Shown piece by piece: positions 52,001 through 61,431 of a stretch of 64,000 nucleotides of DNA. Where the stretch lies: contig VTFK01000046.1 of NCBI GenBank assembly GCA_009617715.1, forward strand, positions 1 through 64,000, written 5' to 3'. This DNA is from Plectrocnemia conspersa. Its lineage: Eukaryota > Arthropoda > Insecta > Trichoptera > Polycentropodidae. The notes below the pieces were generated by a model. It made no database searches. It saw nothing but the letters and a program-made list of their open reading frames with translations, and was not told the origin of the DNA. Both the position numbers and the translations under genes were made by a program. How positions within the stretch are numbered: the first letter of the stretch is position 1; every line of letters starts with the position of its first letter.

Positions 52001-55000
52001 AGATAGTAGAAATCTTTCAAAGTGAGTAGCACGATACCAGCGGTCAAAAACACATTTGAAGTTGATGAATTTGCAAAAAATCAATATCAAGCAAGCAGAG
52101 GGGGTTTACCCAAAACCGAAAAACATGGAAAGTGGTCTACGAGACAATAAAGTTTAGGGACCTCTGCTTTAGATGTATGAAAAATCAAATTTAAACACTT
52201 GTTCATAATGTCATTTGCATCAAAATAAATAAATTTATAATGAATTTCAGCAGATTTTTTACTTTTTTTAAGAAGAAACAGATCGCTAAAGAACCATTAA
52301 AATACACACAGCAAGCATATCAGAATATCCTTTATATATTGTTGATAAGCAGTAGGAACATCAGAGTTGAATTACAGTGCTTAAGAACAAGCAAAATACT
52401 AAGAAAGTTACTCGAATATAAGTTAACAAGACCGTTCGATACATGCTTGTTAAGTGCCTGTAAACGTAGACATCAATAAAAAAAATATATTTAAACTAAA
52501 TTAAGACCATTGTGACCTACCTGGTTATGCCAATAAAAATAATAATACATAGTTTAAGGATCTGGATGGCGACAGCCATAAATTAGTCGGCTAGTGCGGA
52601 CGTCCTGATTCTAACCGGCATTGAACAATATGCATTCGTGACTTTTGAAGAATAATTGGATTATCAACAGCACCGTAGATGCATACAACTTTCTACTAGT
52701 TCCTTAAAGTCCCATAAATAATGTGATACAGTGATGACTTAAATAATTTTAAACAAAATTTTAAGCAAGTCAGATATCAAATTAGTTGGACACCATTACC
52801 ACAAAAAAAAAACAAATAACTGATGAATTGTGAAAGTGACTACCGTTCACCGTTCCTCATAACAAAGTCGAGCGACTTGAAAGATGGTACTCAGATACAG
52901 ATGCTTCACTTGCTCTCAAAAGTGAATCTGTAGTAGAAATTTCTTTAGACAGAGCGTTCCTACCCAGATCGTAAGATTATTATGATGGTTCATTTTCCGA
53001 CATCAAATGACAGAAGCGCATTTTCATAGAGATCCCTAAATACTATGTAATGAGAACGAGTCCCCAAATCGAAGGCATGACAATTTTAAAACTGCATACA
53101 GAAAAAAAACTGGAATTTTTAGCTGCCGTATTTTTGTCATTATTAAATAACGTGAAAAGCCGATATAATTTGATGGTCGAGCTGAAGACCAAGTACAAAA
53201 AATAAAGTTATGAATTAGTGTTATCCTTTTATTACTAGCAGAAAGTCATAAATAATACTGTAATACGGATATATACATAATACAACGAATCCAACACTTG
53301 TCCAATACCCCATAGCCTAGAGATAAAATAAAAATTACATCGCGTCAAATCCATCACCCTAAAAGGGTTAAATACGCTCCGTCGCATAATCCGCGCCGCA
53401 GTGGATTTTGCACTAATCGAGCTGTTTTTAGTCACGAATAAAAAATCTCCTCTTTGCGAATATGCACAATTTGCACAAAACAAACAAGACTTTCATTACG
53501 CCACCACCCCCATTGTCTATTGTCGTCCGACCCGCATGGCATATTCACGAACATGTTTGTACATCGTGTCACCATCCCTCCGATCAATCACATTTCGCTG
53601 AAACAAAAGCTCAAAAAGAGCCCTCTTTCTGCACGGAAGCCCTTTGGTCCCTCTCTATATGCCATATATCCTTTTCTCCTCCTTTTCGGGGAGTCTTAGT
53701 CATTGCTATTAGCCGACTGAGTAATCATCCGCACGCTCGTACTTGTCGACTTGTCATCCGTCGCAGTATGCACACACACAAAAACGTATTGCGTCACGTT
53801 ATGTGGTGCCGAGGATGAGTCATAGCGACGATAACATTTGCATGCTAAATGGAAAAGTTTTGCGAGCTTGATACGACATCCTTGAAGACTCATCAATTAT
53901 GGACTTCTACTGCTAGATGGGTGGCGTTCATCATTTTCAAAAAGAAAGCCATTTATGCTAAAAGCACAAGCAAATATATCACACTCAATAATATTCCACA
54001 AGCTCTAATATAATTATCAAAGCATAAGAAGATATCAAATAATCTGCTACAATAAAAAACCTCTACATTTTAGCAAAATATCTGCGCGTTTTATTTAATA
54101 AGAATTTCTTTTTAATTTTTACATGTTCAACATCTAAAATGTTGAGGCTTAAAATACGGAATGATGTATGAACTTTTATGTTTACTATTGAGTGAATGTC
54201 TTGTACATACTGTTTATTTTTTAGTATTGCTTATTCAAAACTATTTCGTTACTTAGATCTTTCTATGCACCATTTAAATGTATATCTTCTATATCACCAC
54301 CAATTATTAATTATAGCCATCGATCGCCGCGGCCGATTGTGTCTCGTTAACAGATAGCGTTTTAGTGGCCATTAGGGAGAGCGGCTGCATTTCTGATGGC
54401 GACATTAGTCATTTGATTAATTTAGTTATGGCCAGGGCCATTCAATTAGGGGAGGTTTCGCGCCCCTTATATTTATGGACGTTTAGATAAATATTTGCAC
54501 GGCTCTATCTAATTAGTCGGATGAATCGCAGAATGGACGCCGCCGTGATTTAGGACGGTCGTTTGCAATTGTGTCGTTGTTTCCTGTTTCAATTGCGCTG
54601 GGGCGATTGAATTGAGAAATTAACACCAATTCATTTAGGGATTTCGTTGTATGAGGAGTGACAAGTGGAATGTGCTAGATGCACTTCAAAACAACGATCA
54701 TATCAATAGGACATAAAAGATTAACATTTCAATGTCCTGGACGTTACCAATTGAGCCATTACTGGCATTGTATGCTTTAAAATGCGACATGTAGAGATAC
54801 GGTCGAGCGGCTTTGAATTATATGTGTTTGTTTAACTCTTTCATGATTCAACGCCAATGGTTAAAAATCAATGATGCGAAATAAATTTTAAATAAGTACC
54901 ATTATAATTAAGTTTATTAGATTATCAATAATATTGTATAACAAATATAAAATAATTTTAATATCATGCGAAATTCCAATCCTGTTTTTTAATTTTTAAA

Positions 55001-58000
55001 TATAAAAAATTCACTATCTTTAATGCTTTTGCAACTACTAAACGTTATAAATTATATTTTTATGCCTTAACGTAATATCATCCAATACATAATATATATG
55101 AAATTAGATCTAGACTCGTGCTTATAATTATAAATATACATTATAAATAAATTGCATATTTTTTTTTGTAGCTTTCAGAAAATATGTTGCGATGGTTGGT
55201 AATTTTCATATTTATTTGTAGCATAAAAAGAGTTTATTCGATAAATTATATTACGATTTTAAAAATACATAAAATGCCATTTTTTATAAGGCCTGGAATC
55301 ATTTTTTCCCATTCACTCTCGACCGCTCTGTATTCACACTTAAACTGTTCAAAGCATCAGAATTTCAATAGTAGATGGAGTTTCGACAATTTCAACAAAG
55401 AGTAGATCGACCCAAATTCAGATCATCGAAAATCGTAGCCACTGCTTCTCTCTTCGCATTTCCTGGTTTGAAAAATTGAATCATGTAGAAAGACCACATT
55501 GAACTAATGTATACAAATTGTACGTGACATAAATGTCAAATAATAACAAAAAAAATCGTCTTAAAAAACGAAAATAAAATCCCTGACACGAAAATATTAT
55601 TATTTTAATAATATAAAAACTATTTTTACTTTAAAAATAGAATAGGAAAATCTATGATTTGGTAGTATTTGCTTTATTATGAAACAAAAACAGAGATGGA
55701 AGCAAATACCGAAATCTCTAGATTTAAAATTTGATTGTTTAGGATCGTAACTGAACATGCCGTGTTTGTAAAACGTGACGTTTGTCTATAATAAGAAATT
55801 ATGAATGGTTGAGGAGCTTTCATTTGTAAGCTAGATTGTGATTAACGGCTGCGTTCAATAGTTGCAAAGCACGCAGGCTAGCGCTGTGAGTAAAGCGAGG
55901 GGTGCAGCTTATCGGATCACATTGTTTATTAGGATATTTGCATATGGATAGGACAGTTCCAATTACGACTGTTGTATATTTTTATTTAATGCGAATTTAA
56001 ATTTATCGTATCATAATAATATTTGGGATAAATAAATAGTATAGTAACTCTTAAACTAATAGTTTTTAAAATTGCTGCTGCCACGCCTAAACTTTAATGG
56101 GCAATAGACTAACTAATGTTAAAATCTACTTAAATGAATTTATTAATCTCAGTTTTTAAATTAATAAAACAATACAAGAATCGTTCGCGCGAAAACTAAT
56201 TATGTTGATTATTTTCTACGGCTCGATTTTTTTCTATGGAATTATTTATGATGATTTTTGTTTATATCTCGTCTTTATGATAATGTGTGTTGATTATAAA
56301 ATCAAATATAGAAAATATTTTGCCATTGGAGCGTCATTACTTATTTTGTAGGCTAGTAGCTGGGACCCCTGGGTTCCCATTATTTTTTCTCTGTATGTGT
56401 GACACATGACAGCCGCCACAGAAATCGTCCCACTAAATGTCACTTAATTTAAAAATTTTGCTTATCTAAATCTGCATAAAATAATTTAATTTGAGAGATA
56501 ATACACTTGAATTTGTTAACTCCACATATTAGAAACTTCTGTCATAAACTAAGAGACAAACAAAATATCTTGTTATTAAACAGGTTTTTTCATATTTAAT
56601 AAAAAAAAACTATTATTTAAAATAATTATTAATCATAATTTACTAAACGATGTATGTTTAATGTTACACTATCTGTACTACTGACGTAATAAACAAATTA
56701 ATACTCATTTGTACACCTAATGTACAAATGTAGATAGATGTATAATTTACAATCTATAGATTTCACTGTTTTAGAAACCGACCAAAAACGTAATTTAATA
56801 CCACTATTACACCTGTCCATAGTAACATGAAAAACCTACAATATTTCACTGTTATCACACGACATAAAATATAATAGATATTCTTTTCGAAAACCCCCGA
56901 GGCGCAAGTAGCCTTCGACCAAAAAAAGTATCGATGTCGCTTTATGGCGGCTTCTAAGTTTTCGAAAAAAAAACGCTAGGACCGGTAGTGACCCGTGGGT
57001 CACACCTCAAAGATTTACGCCTATACTAAATAAATTACTACCATAAAATAAATCACGCAGCAGTAAAGTCCGCTTCTTTTCATCCTAAAGACCCGTTCAA
57101 TACTTTATTGTGGCGGCATGTTGTAATTCAATAACGGTGTTAGATTTCTATAGCAACTAAATATTGATACTAGTCCGAGTTTAATTAATTAAATGTGCCC
57201 TAGTATTTTTATCGCATCATTCGGTCCCTATATATACCATTTTAGCACTATCTTGAAGTATCACAATGACAAAGATGGATTGCTTTACGTTTACGGTGGT
57301 GAAACCTATTCGAAAATTCAATTCCAGCTATTCTTATCAAATAGTGATACTCTTGTATAATATAGGCAGCTAAAAAAATGTATTTTTAATTATTATAAGA
57401 TGTATTGATTGATTTTATCAATAAAAATCTGATATACATTTTTAATATAATACACAATAAATATAAAAACAGATACATAATTGAATTAATAGCCGTACAT
57501 TGAGTCAAGAAGCTCTCCGCTATGCTATTACTGGATAATGGGCAATCAAATTTGCCATTTATCCCGGAAGATGGAGGCAGAATGTATCCGGGATGCTGAG
57601 GTAAACGGCTCATTTTTTGCTCGAGCCCCGGAATTAATCTAATCAAGTTCTAATTAGGCTTCAAGCGGTCGTAATTGAATTACGACGTCCATTTTAGACG
57701 CCAATTATTTACATCTTGACTGCTTATTAATTGCTTCGGACGGCTTTAATAATTCATCGTTTTTGATATATGAAAAATAATTATAGGCACTTGCCTTTAT
57801 TCTTCTCTCTTTCTCTCTGTTTCGAATCATTTATTATTACATTAAATCTACAGAATGCTTCATAAATATATTTACAGTGAAATTTATTTGTATTGCAAAG
57901 TAAATGTATGAATTTATGAAGCTATATGTTAAACCCATAACCATACTATTATTAAATTTATCATATAGACTTCTTAGTAAAATTTTAGAAATGCATCGGT

Positions 58001-61000
58001 AACGATAGATAATTATGTCCGTATTTTAACTAAATCCCGTCTGATGATAAATCATAGTTAACCTTTTCCCTTAAATTTAACTATGAACAATATTTTAATG
58101 AACTTAACTATGTTAAATTCAACTATGAACGTAGAAATTTTTTCGAATAAAATTATGTTTTTATGGAGGACAATGTATTGAATAAAGATATTTAAAAACT
58201 ACTCATATTATTAGTTTTTAAATATCGTTACTTATTAGGCTAGTATTACAAATTTTAAAACATGATAATATAACTATTAATTGCAATCGAGATTTAATAT
58301 TAGCAGTGATCTGAATCAGGCCATTTTAGCCCAATTAGACTATTTAAAAAATAATATTACAAAACACATAGTACAAAGTAATCAAGTAAGATAAAAAATA
58401 CTTGAAAAGCGCATTAAAATAAAAATAAATATGTATCGCTTTTATTTATATATTTTTGATAAATCTGATTATCATAATCTGACAGGTTTTCCTAATGCGC
58501 CATAATGACCATTATATTATACAAATAATATGTATGAAATAATCATTTAAAAAAAAATATGGTGCACATTTAACATAAATGAACACATGATTTTTTCCAG
58601 CTCCTCATAACTATCGCCAAAAATACCATTGTATTTGGCAAGCTCGTTAAAAATCTGGATGATTATTGCAAGAGGAGGGTTCTTAAGGGTTAACGTCCTG
58701 GCCGCAACGCAAGCATACGGGACGCGATCGCGACTCTCTAGGGCACTCTAAACCTCGCAACCGAAAGTTCAAAACTCAAATGTACTAAACACTAAGCAAT
58801 TTTAAAAACAAAAAAATATATTTTAAATTTAGTAAATTTAAGTACAATTTTATTGTGAAAAGTAGCTGAAAATAAACGTCACCGCTGCACCACATATTTT
58901 AAGACTTGTATAATATATCTTTTAGTCCTTAAAAAATTAAAATTGTATAAAATTTACATGTAGTGTTTTTATTGTCAGGAATAACATAATGTGGCTTTTT
59001 TTGATCATGCATATATTTATTTTTTAGAATTTGACTTGAATCGCAATAATAAAATACAATTATGTTATTTTCTATTTAATAGAAAATTAGACACCTTTAA
59101 ATTTCGATAAAAAATAACTGGTTAGCAACTATTAAAAATGATTTTATATGTTTTCTGTAACTGTTACATACGTACATATGTATAAATGTACGTACATACT
59201 GTGATATGATTTTCGTGTTAAAAAAATACGCAAATCCCCCAGGATATAGAGGGTAGAAAACCGCTAGATTGGAGCGTATTTGCCCTTGGCTATAAGCACG
59301 TATAAAAGGTGGAAAAGCAGGATGTGGGATCCGAAATAAGTGGGTTAAGTTTAATCAGATTACTTTGGCTTGCTTCCTTGATCGTACCTACAAGGATACA
59401 CATCCTGCTCCCGGTCTTTCCGATATTGTTATTCCTTCCTCCGTATTCTCTTTTTTTATATATGAAATTTCTCACGACCTAATTAAGTCTCCTAGTGGTA
59501 ATTAAGACGTCTCAGGACGTATCGGATAATTAATTAATTAAATATATATTCTCACTCACCCTCGTGCTGCTTCTGCGTCTCGTCCTTACAAGCGCCTCCG
59601 GTGCACAGGGCCGTCTGGGTATTTTTTCCCACACAGGATCCGTCTTCCTCGTTGTCTAGGCTAGTGCCACTTCCGCTTGTGATACACTGGCGTCTTCTTA
59701 CCTGGACACAATCCCTTCCGCAACGGGACCAATCAGACCATGGACCCCAGCGTCCAATTACACCTGTCAATTATTTTAATAATGTTACATCATCTCCTCG
59801 TGTACATAGAAAGCGTCACAAAAGTTCATGGACTGTATTTTTTATATAAATAAAAAGAATATAAAATATTGAGAATAATGACATAAATTTCTTCGTGACT
59901 CATTAAATATATTAATATTTAAAATATTGTTTTAGTTTAAGTTTTGCGACAAAAAAATGTATTATACATTTGTATGTTTTAGCAAGCAAAATATTACTTA
60001 CTAATCGTAAGCTTTTTTTTGATGTTGGGATTTGTCTTACAATACGCGCATCGAGGACACTGTCACAAGCATATCTGGTCTGGTTGATAAATAATGCAAG
60101 CAACTGATTCAAAAAAAGTTTTAAATGCGTTTCTCAGATGCTTATACATGAAGGAATAAAAATATTATCTATTTTTATTTTTCTCTCGAGCTGGAATATG
60201 ATTCTCTCGAGTCGCATCAACGAGTATATTTTTTTTAATTGAAATTATTTTATTTGCAATTTTATATTTCTATTATACGTAACAATATATATATCCAGTC
60301 CATAAACGTTTGTGTAAATATGTATAAAATATTAAATAGTTTCAATATAACAACTACCTACCCAACAACGACTCAGTCTTATCAAACGAAGCAGTGTTCA
60401 TATAAGCACCGTCTGAATTCCAGAACGCAGCATTTTCAACAAAATACGTTAGTCTTTTCCACACTCGAGATCGGGTTAGTCTTAATTAATTGCGCATAAT
60501 ACTGACCGTTGTGGCACAATTGGCAGTCTTGAGACCGCTGAATGGCAGTGCCGGGGCAGGGGTGGCCACCGTTGAGCGGCTGGGGGCTCGTGCAGGACCT
60601 AGTGCGCCTCTGCCCGCGCGCCGCTTGTCCTGCACACCTGCACTCTATCCACTGGGACCACGCTGACCAACCTCCATTAACTGGAAAATTTCATTAACAC
60701 CTCATAAAGAGTGAGGGGTGGGGGTGGGAGAGTAACTGATGGGCACTGCAATATCACTTACCGTACACGGTGAGCAGGGCCGGCTCGGATATTCTTTTGC
60801 CGGCGATGTTCTCGGCCACGCACGTGTAATTGGCCATGTCCTAGATAAAGCACATGATAGTATTTAATTATGATGAGGGTTGAATGTCGCAACTTTTACA
60901 CCTAGACGCGCAAGAAGATAATGGAATTTAATTTTAGATGACGAGGAAACTATGAAGCATTACAAAATACTTTATAATGTGTGTGCCATTTAAAAATGTA

Positions 61001-61431
61001 TTTTAAGAACACCAGCATTAAATAAAATCTTAGACTAGATTTTATAAGCTATATTATTATATAAAATGGACAATTTATTGATCTACAATACCGATTCGTA
61101 CGTATCGATTGTTACGCAATGTCCTTGCTTTTTCCATATTACAATGATAGATTTACAAATATAAGATCAAAAGCGTTGAAAGGGTTGAAAATATTATTGT
61201 AGATATCCCACATCAAATTTTTTACCTGGAGAGTAGCCTGAGAAATGAGCAGGTGACCCTCTGCCGAAACGATGACATTCGATATGGACCCCGGAACAAT
61301 TGGAGAGCCATTCTTCAACCATGACAGGTGAGCGGCTGGAGCTGCCAGGGGTCCAAAGCACCTCAAAGAAGTCTGTCCGTATAGTTCTATGCTGGAGGCC
61401 ACCGGTGCCGAGACGAATTGCTTGCGAATGT
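38880..61431 (-). CDS. unc-5: UNC5-type netrin receptor, 3' nine coding exons (5' end outside window)
   Basis: Join on the minus strand: 61431-61226, 60840-60762, 60680-60507, 59763-59560, 41071-40931, 40850-40670, 40591-40479, 40408-40163, 40096-38880. Each intron is GT..AG and the summed length keeps one frame to a TAG stop. Counting from the first complete codon, the protein shows: Ig domain 2 (Cys24, Trp37, Cys75), thrombospondin type 1 repeats from about residues 96 and 154 (WSAWSQW, WGPWSDW), a membrane helix at about 230-251 followed by a KRK stop-transfer run, ZU5 from about 402, UPA in the middle of the last exon, and a death domain in the final 90 or so residues. This order is diagnostic of UNC5, the repulsive netrin receptor of growth cones; in flies Unc5 acts with or without Frazzled/DCC. 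The first Ig domain and signal peptide are not found here. The last intron before the transmembrane exon is 18.5 kb, while the four downstream introns are 66-80 bp. No stops or frameshifts are seen, so the gene looks functional. Confidence 0.95.
40163..40408 (-). CDS. unc-5: unc-5 exon: start of ZU5 domain
   Basis: A 246-bp exon, phase 1 to 1. It encodes SSLPMHPLLRGMF followed by the ZU5 opening GAWLGLDHAGVALSIPEGAI and MYITVVKDEKYRPRLSDG. The SIPEGAI motif is typical of UNC5 and ankyrin ZU5 domains. The donor is GTGAGT. Confidence 0.95.
40479..40591 (-). CDS. unc-5: unc-5 exon: cytoplasmic linker
   Basis: A 113-bp exon, phase 2 to 1, encoding YATPIDSQLPNSSNESEHYD and a short Cys-rich end (ASCCTS). 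It has low complexity and no domain. Introns of 78 and 70 bp flank it. Confidence 0.88.
40670..40850 (-). CDS. unc-5: unc-5 exon: cytoplasmic juxtamembrane segment
   Basis: A 181-bp exon, phase 1 to 2, encoding VRPQFFQDIHDKKNLQPDLM to HHYDVPHLSN. It is polar and tyrosine-containing (CYEYPPF, YDVPH). The YDVP motif is of the kind bound by SH2 domains when phosphorylated; whether it is used here is not known. Confidence 0.92.
40931..41071 (-). CDS. unc-5: unc-5 exon: transmembrane helix
   Basis: A 141-bp exon, phase 1 to 1, so its removal would not shift the frame. It encodes VPAVSNNAPLY, a hydrophobic stretch IGLAVAVFVFAIVAFLVF, then RFLKRKGRDRS on the cytoplasmic side. Acceptor AG is at 41073-41072 and the donor is GTGAGC. 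It is isolated on its 5' side by the 18.5 kb intron but only 80 bp from the next exon. Confidence 0.94.
41072..41396 (-). other. open frame leading into the unc-5 transmembrane exon
   Basis: From an ATG at 41396-41394 the minus strand stays open for 108 codons through the 3' end of the giant intron and runs in frame into the transmembrane exon, with MSFLARLHLELSSNIF near its start. If a promoter or retained intron used it, a receptor without Ig and TSP1 domains would result. Normal splicing removes it. This may be chance. Confidence 0.25.
41427..41600 (+). other. coding-like island inside the unc-5 intron
   Basis: The plus frame is open and polar: VRNAEFYRLQPLVPGKDRNR, RSSTEFLNRRNSTSAKG, DDEMLLASLVSHLG. 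It is embedded in G+C-rich DNA with very AT-rich DNA on both sides. A TTTCAG acceptor-like site precedes it (ending about 41440), but there is no GT donor at its end. The protein is not one I recognise. It could be an exon of a nested plus-strand gene, a retroposed fragment, or on the minus strand part of an alternative unc-5 leader. Confidence 0.3.
42337..42580 (+). mobile_element. hAT-like left end and body fragment
   Basis: CAGGGGTGTCCAATTTTTTA followed by GAGCTGAATTGC is the classic left end of a widespread hAT family. The rest is decayed, and no CCCCTG right end with an 8-bp duplication was found. A relative lies at 18552. Confidence 0.5.
42888..42949. repeat. perfect inverted repeat, 28-bp arms, 6-bp loop
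   Basis: Arm 42888-42915 and arm 42922-42949 are exact reverse complements (TTAACTATGAATAAGAACAG is part of the left arm), separated by TATTTT. The outer flanks do not pair. A hairpin this perfect in diverged intron DNA suggests a recent origin. Confidence 0.95.
43000..44830. other. AT-rich intronic spacer
   Basis: Long A and T runs with no recognisable feature except a G run near 43934-43953 (AGGGAAGCGGGGGGAAGGGG). Confidence 0.6.
45008..45207 (+). other. second coding-like island inside the unc-5 intron
   Basis: An acceptor-like TGACAG ends at 45011. The frame after it reads GRTHPKSRETIKADLFDRRS, then HHHSRFITSCSDRPRTESDY and SAPETDGFDRESK before TAA. The composition (Ser, Arg, Asp, Glu, clustered His) looks like the cytoplasmic tail of a signalling protein, and the DNA is far more G+C-rich than the flanks. 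I cannot name the family. No clear donor is present, so it could be a terminal exon of a nested plus-strand gene or a retroposed exon. Confidence 0.35.
45830..45905 (-). repeat. tRNA-derived SINE-like fragment
   Basis: On the minus strand an A-box-like TGGATCAATGGTATAGG is followed by GACTTAAACCTGAAAGTC and a B-box-like GGTTGAAATC. The spacing is tRNA-like, but arms are mismatched, so it is a SINE head or tRNA fossil, not a functional tRNA. Confidence 0.45.
47150..47600. other. enhancer-like island in the unc-5 intron
   Basis: Unique, G+C-rich DNA flanked by AT-rich sequence, with CACGCACGTGGGGC (contains an E-box CACGTG), TTTATCGCTTAATAAG and GCGCGTGTGCCGCGCG. The plus frame at 47091-47381 shows no motif. 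Position and texture suit a conserved intronic regulatory element. This is inference. Confidence 0.35.
48720..49060 (+). pseudogene. Tc1/mariner-type transposase fossil with frameshift
   Basis: The frame reads VNTLIRFNECGSYKSKP, then KRKTTAQEDQILVLASLKNR, SRTVRRRLNGVDLRDCKARH and KLWLSEINKTKKR. This matches the paired HTH region of Tc1 transposases (GSxKSKP, RKTTxQED, RTVRRRL, LSxxNKxKR). After KTKKR the conserved continuation (WAQKIHRDWISEDW) is found in another frame, so there is a frameshift near 48995. The DDE catalytic domain is absent downstream. Confidence 0.7.
50560..51170. other. G+C-richer intronic island
   Basis: Contains the CTCTG microsatellite, GAGCGCGAGGAGGATGAGGA near 50993 and GGCCCGCGCGC near 51070. 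Open frames at 50524-50899 on the minus strand lack motifs. Could be regulatory or a decayed repeat. Confidence 0.3.
50849..50873. repeat. (CTCTG)5 microsatellite
   Basis: Five exact copies of the 5-bp unit inside a G+C-richer intronic island. Confidence 0.95.
51524..52166. mobile_element. hAT-like non-autonomous element with near-perfect 8-bp duplication
   Basis: The left end TAGTGATTCCCAAAGTGG and the reverse complement of the right end, CAGAGGTCCCTAAAC, both fit the hAT CAGNGNTTCCCAAA terminus. The flanking octamers are CTTCAGAT (51516-51523) and CTTTAGAT (52167-52174), seven of eight matching. Inside, the left 90 bp is repeated: CAAAGTGGTCTATATCGAC, CCTGCAAGGGGTC and GGGGxTCCATGA words occur at 51536-51620 and again at 51855-51940. 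No transposase frame was identified. Confidence 0.7.
52175..53220 (+). other. possible remnant of transposon coding sequence
   Basis: A 79-codon frame (52240-52479) has no motif. Further on, 53155-53207 reads NNVKSRYNLMVELKTKYKK before a stop, faintly like the KTKYRNRL tail of hAT transposases. Evidence is weak; no continuous frame links the two. Confidence 0.2.
53370..53880. other. G+C-richer intronic island
   Basis: Three overlapping frames are open at once on the plus strand (53401-53818). That is typical of stop-poor C-rich DNA, not of a real exon. It contains GACGATAACATTTGCATGC, which includes an octamer-like ATTTGCAT. Possibly regulatory. Confidence 0.3.
54300..54660. other. strong enhancer-like island with homeodomain-type sites
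   Basis: A unique block dense in TAATTA, CATTAG, ATTAG and CAATTA cores (for example TTGATTAATTTAGTTATGG, ATTCAATTAGGGG, CTAATTAGTCGG) mixed with GATCGCCGCGGCCGATTG. No frame of any length. This combination is typical of insect developmental enhancers bound by homeodomain proteins. It is a candidate unc-5 intronic enhancer. Confidence 0.4.
54725..54780 (-). repeat. tRNA-like SINE head fragment
   Basis: The minus strand reads AATGGCTCAATTGGTAACGTCCAGGAC, with an A-box-like TGGCTCAATTGG. No B-box at proper distance is convincing. Confidence 0.3.
57480..57770. other. enhancer-like island in the unc-5 intron
   Basis: Unique sequence with GAATTAATCTAATCAAG, TCTAATTAGGC, GTAATTGAATTACG and GCTTATTAATTGC, again homeodomain-type cores in a G+C-richer setting. 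The antisense frame at 57386-57646 has no motif. Confidence 0.35.
59220..59520. other. unique island just downstream of the TSP1-2 exon
   Basis: It lies at the 5' end of the giant intron, within 340 bp of the 59560 donor. It has unique G+C-richer sequence including GCACGTATAAAAGG and TTCCTTCCTCCG. Proximity to the exon would suit a splicing or transcription control element. No exon is supported. Confidence 0.25.
59560..59763 (-). CDS. unc-5: unc-5 exon: thrombospondin type 1 repeat 2
   Basis: A 204-bp exon with phase 1 at both ends. It encodes GRWGPWSDWSRCGRDC, VRRRQC and ALCTGGAC, a complete second TSP1 repeat, plus a hydrophilic juxtamembrane stretch ending QKQHE. The donor GTGAGT at its 3' end opens an 18,488-bp intron before the transmembrane exon. 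Confidence 0.95.
60507..60680 (-). CDS. unc-5: unc-5 exon: thrombospondin type 1 repeat 1
   Basis: A 174-bp exon with phase 1 at both ends. It encodes NGGWSAWSQW, RRTRSC and CPGTAIQRSQDC, with the WxxWxxW tryptophan ladder and arginine rungs of a TSP1 repeat. The join to the previous exon reads TVYVNGGW, the usual UNC5 Ig2-to-TSP1 linker. The donor is GTCAGT. Confidence 0.95.
60762..60840 (-). CDS. unc-5: unc-5 exon: end of second Ig domain
   Basis: A 79-bp exon, phase 0 to 1, encoding DMANYTCVAENIAGKR and LLTVY. The YTCVAEN motif supplies the second Ig cysteine. Acceptor AG is at 60842-60841 and the donor is GTAAGT. It is separated from the previous exon by 385 bp and from the next by only 81 bp. 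Confidence 0.94.
61226..61431 (-). CDS. unc-5: unc-5 exon: second Ig domain, first part
   Basis: Begins after a polypyrimidine-AG acceptor (AG at 61433-61432) with two bases of a split codon, and ends in CAG before a GTAAAA donor, phase 0. It encodes IRKQF to ISQATLQ, with the Ig Cys of strand B (SLRC) and the strand C Trp (SWLKNG). The WLKN and LLISQA patterns match UNC5 Ig2. It is the most 5' exon I can identify. The preceding exon must end with one base of a codon (phase 1). Confidence 0.93.

Larger units (their letters stand above)
41072..59559 (-). other. giant unc-5 intron between TSP1-2 and transmembrane exons
   Basis: 18,488 bp between the GTGAGT donor after 59560 and the AG acceptor before 41071. 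It holds no unc-5 coding sequence that I can recognise. It contains hAT-like ends (42337), a perfect hairpin (42888-42949), coding-like islands on the plus strand (41427-41600, 45008-45207), a Tc1-like transposase fossil (48720-49060), a hAT-like element (51524-52166), tRNA-like SINE fragments, and several GC-richer islands that read like regulatory DNA (47150-47600, 50560-51170, 53370-53880, 54300-54660, 57480-57770, 59220-59520). The rest is AT-rich and featureless to my reading. Confidence 0.85.

Noticed and set aside
52240..52479. 79-codon frame as a small gene
   Set aside because: No motif, and it lies directly beside a hAT-like element in decayed DNA. Kept only as a possible transposon remnant.
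53401..53818. Overlapping frames of 66-118 codons
   Set aside because: Three frames are open together in a C-rich, stop-poor region. None has a motif or exon boundaries.
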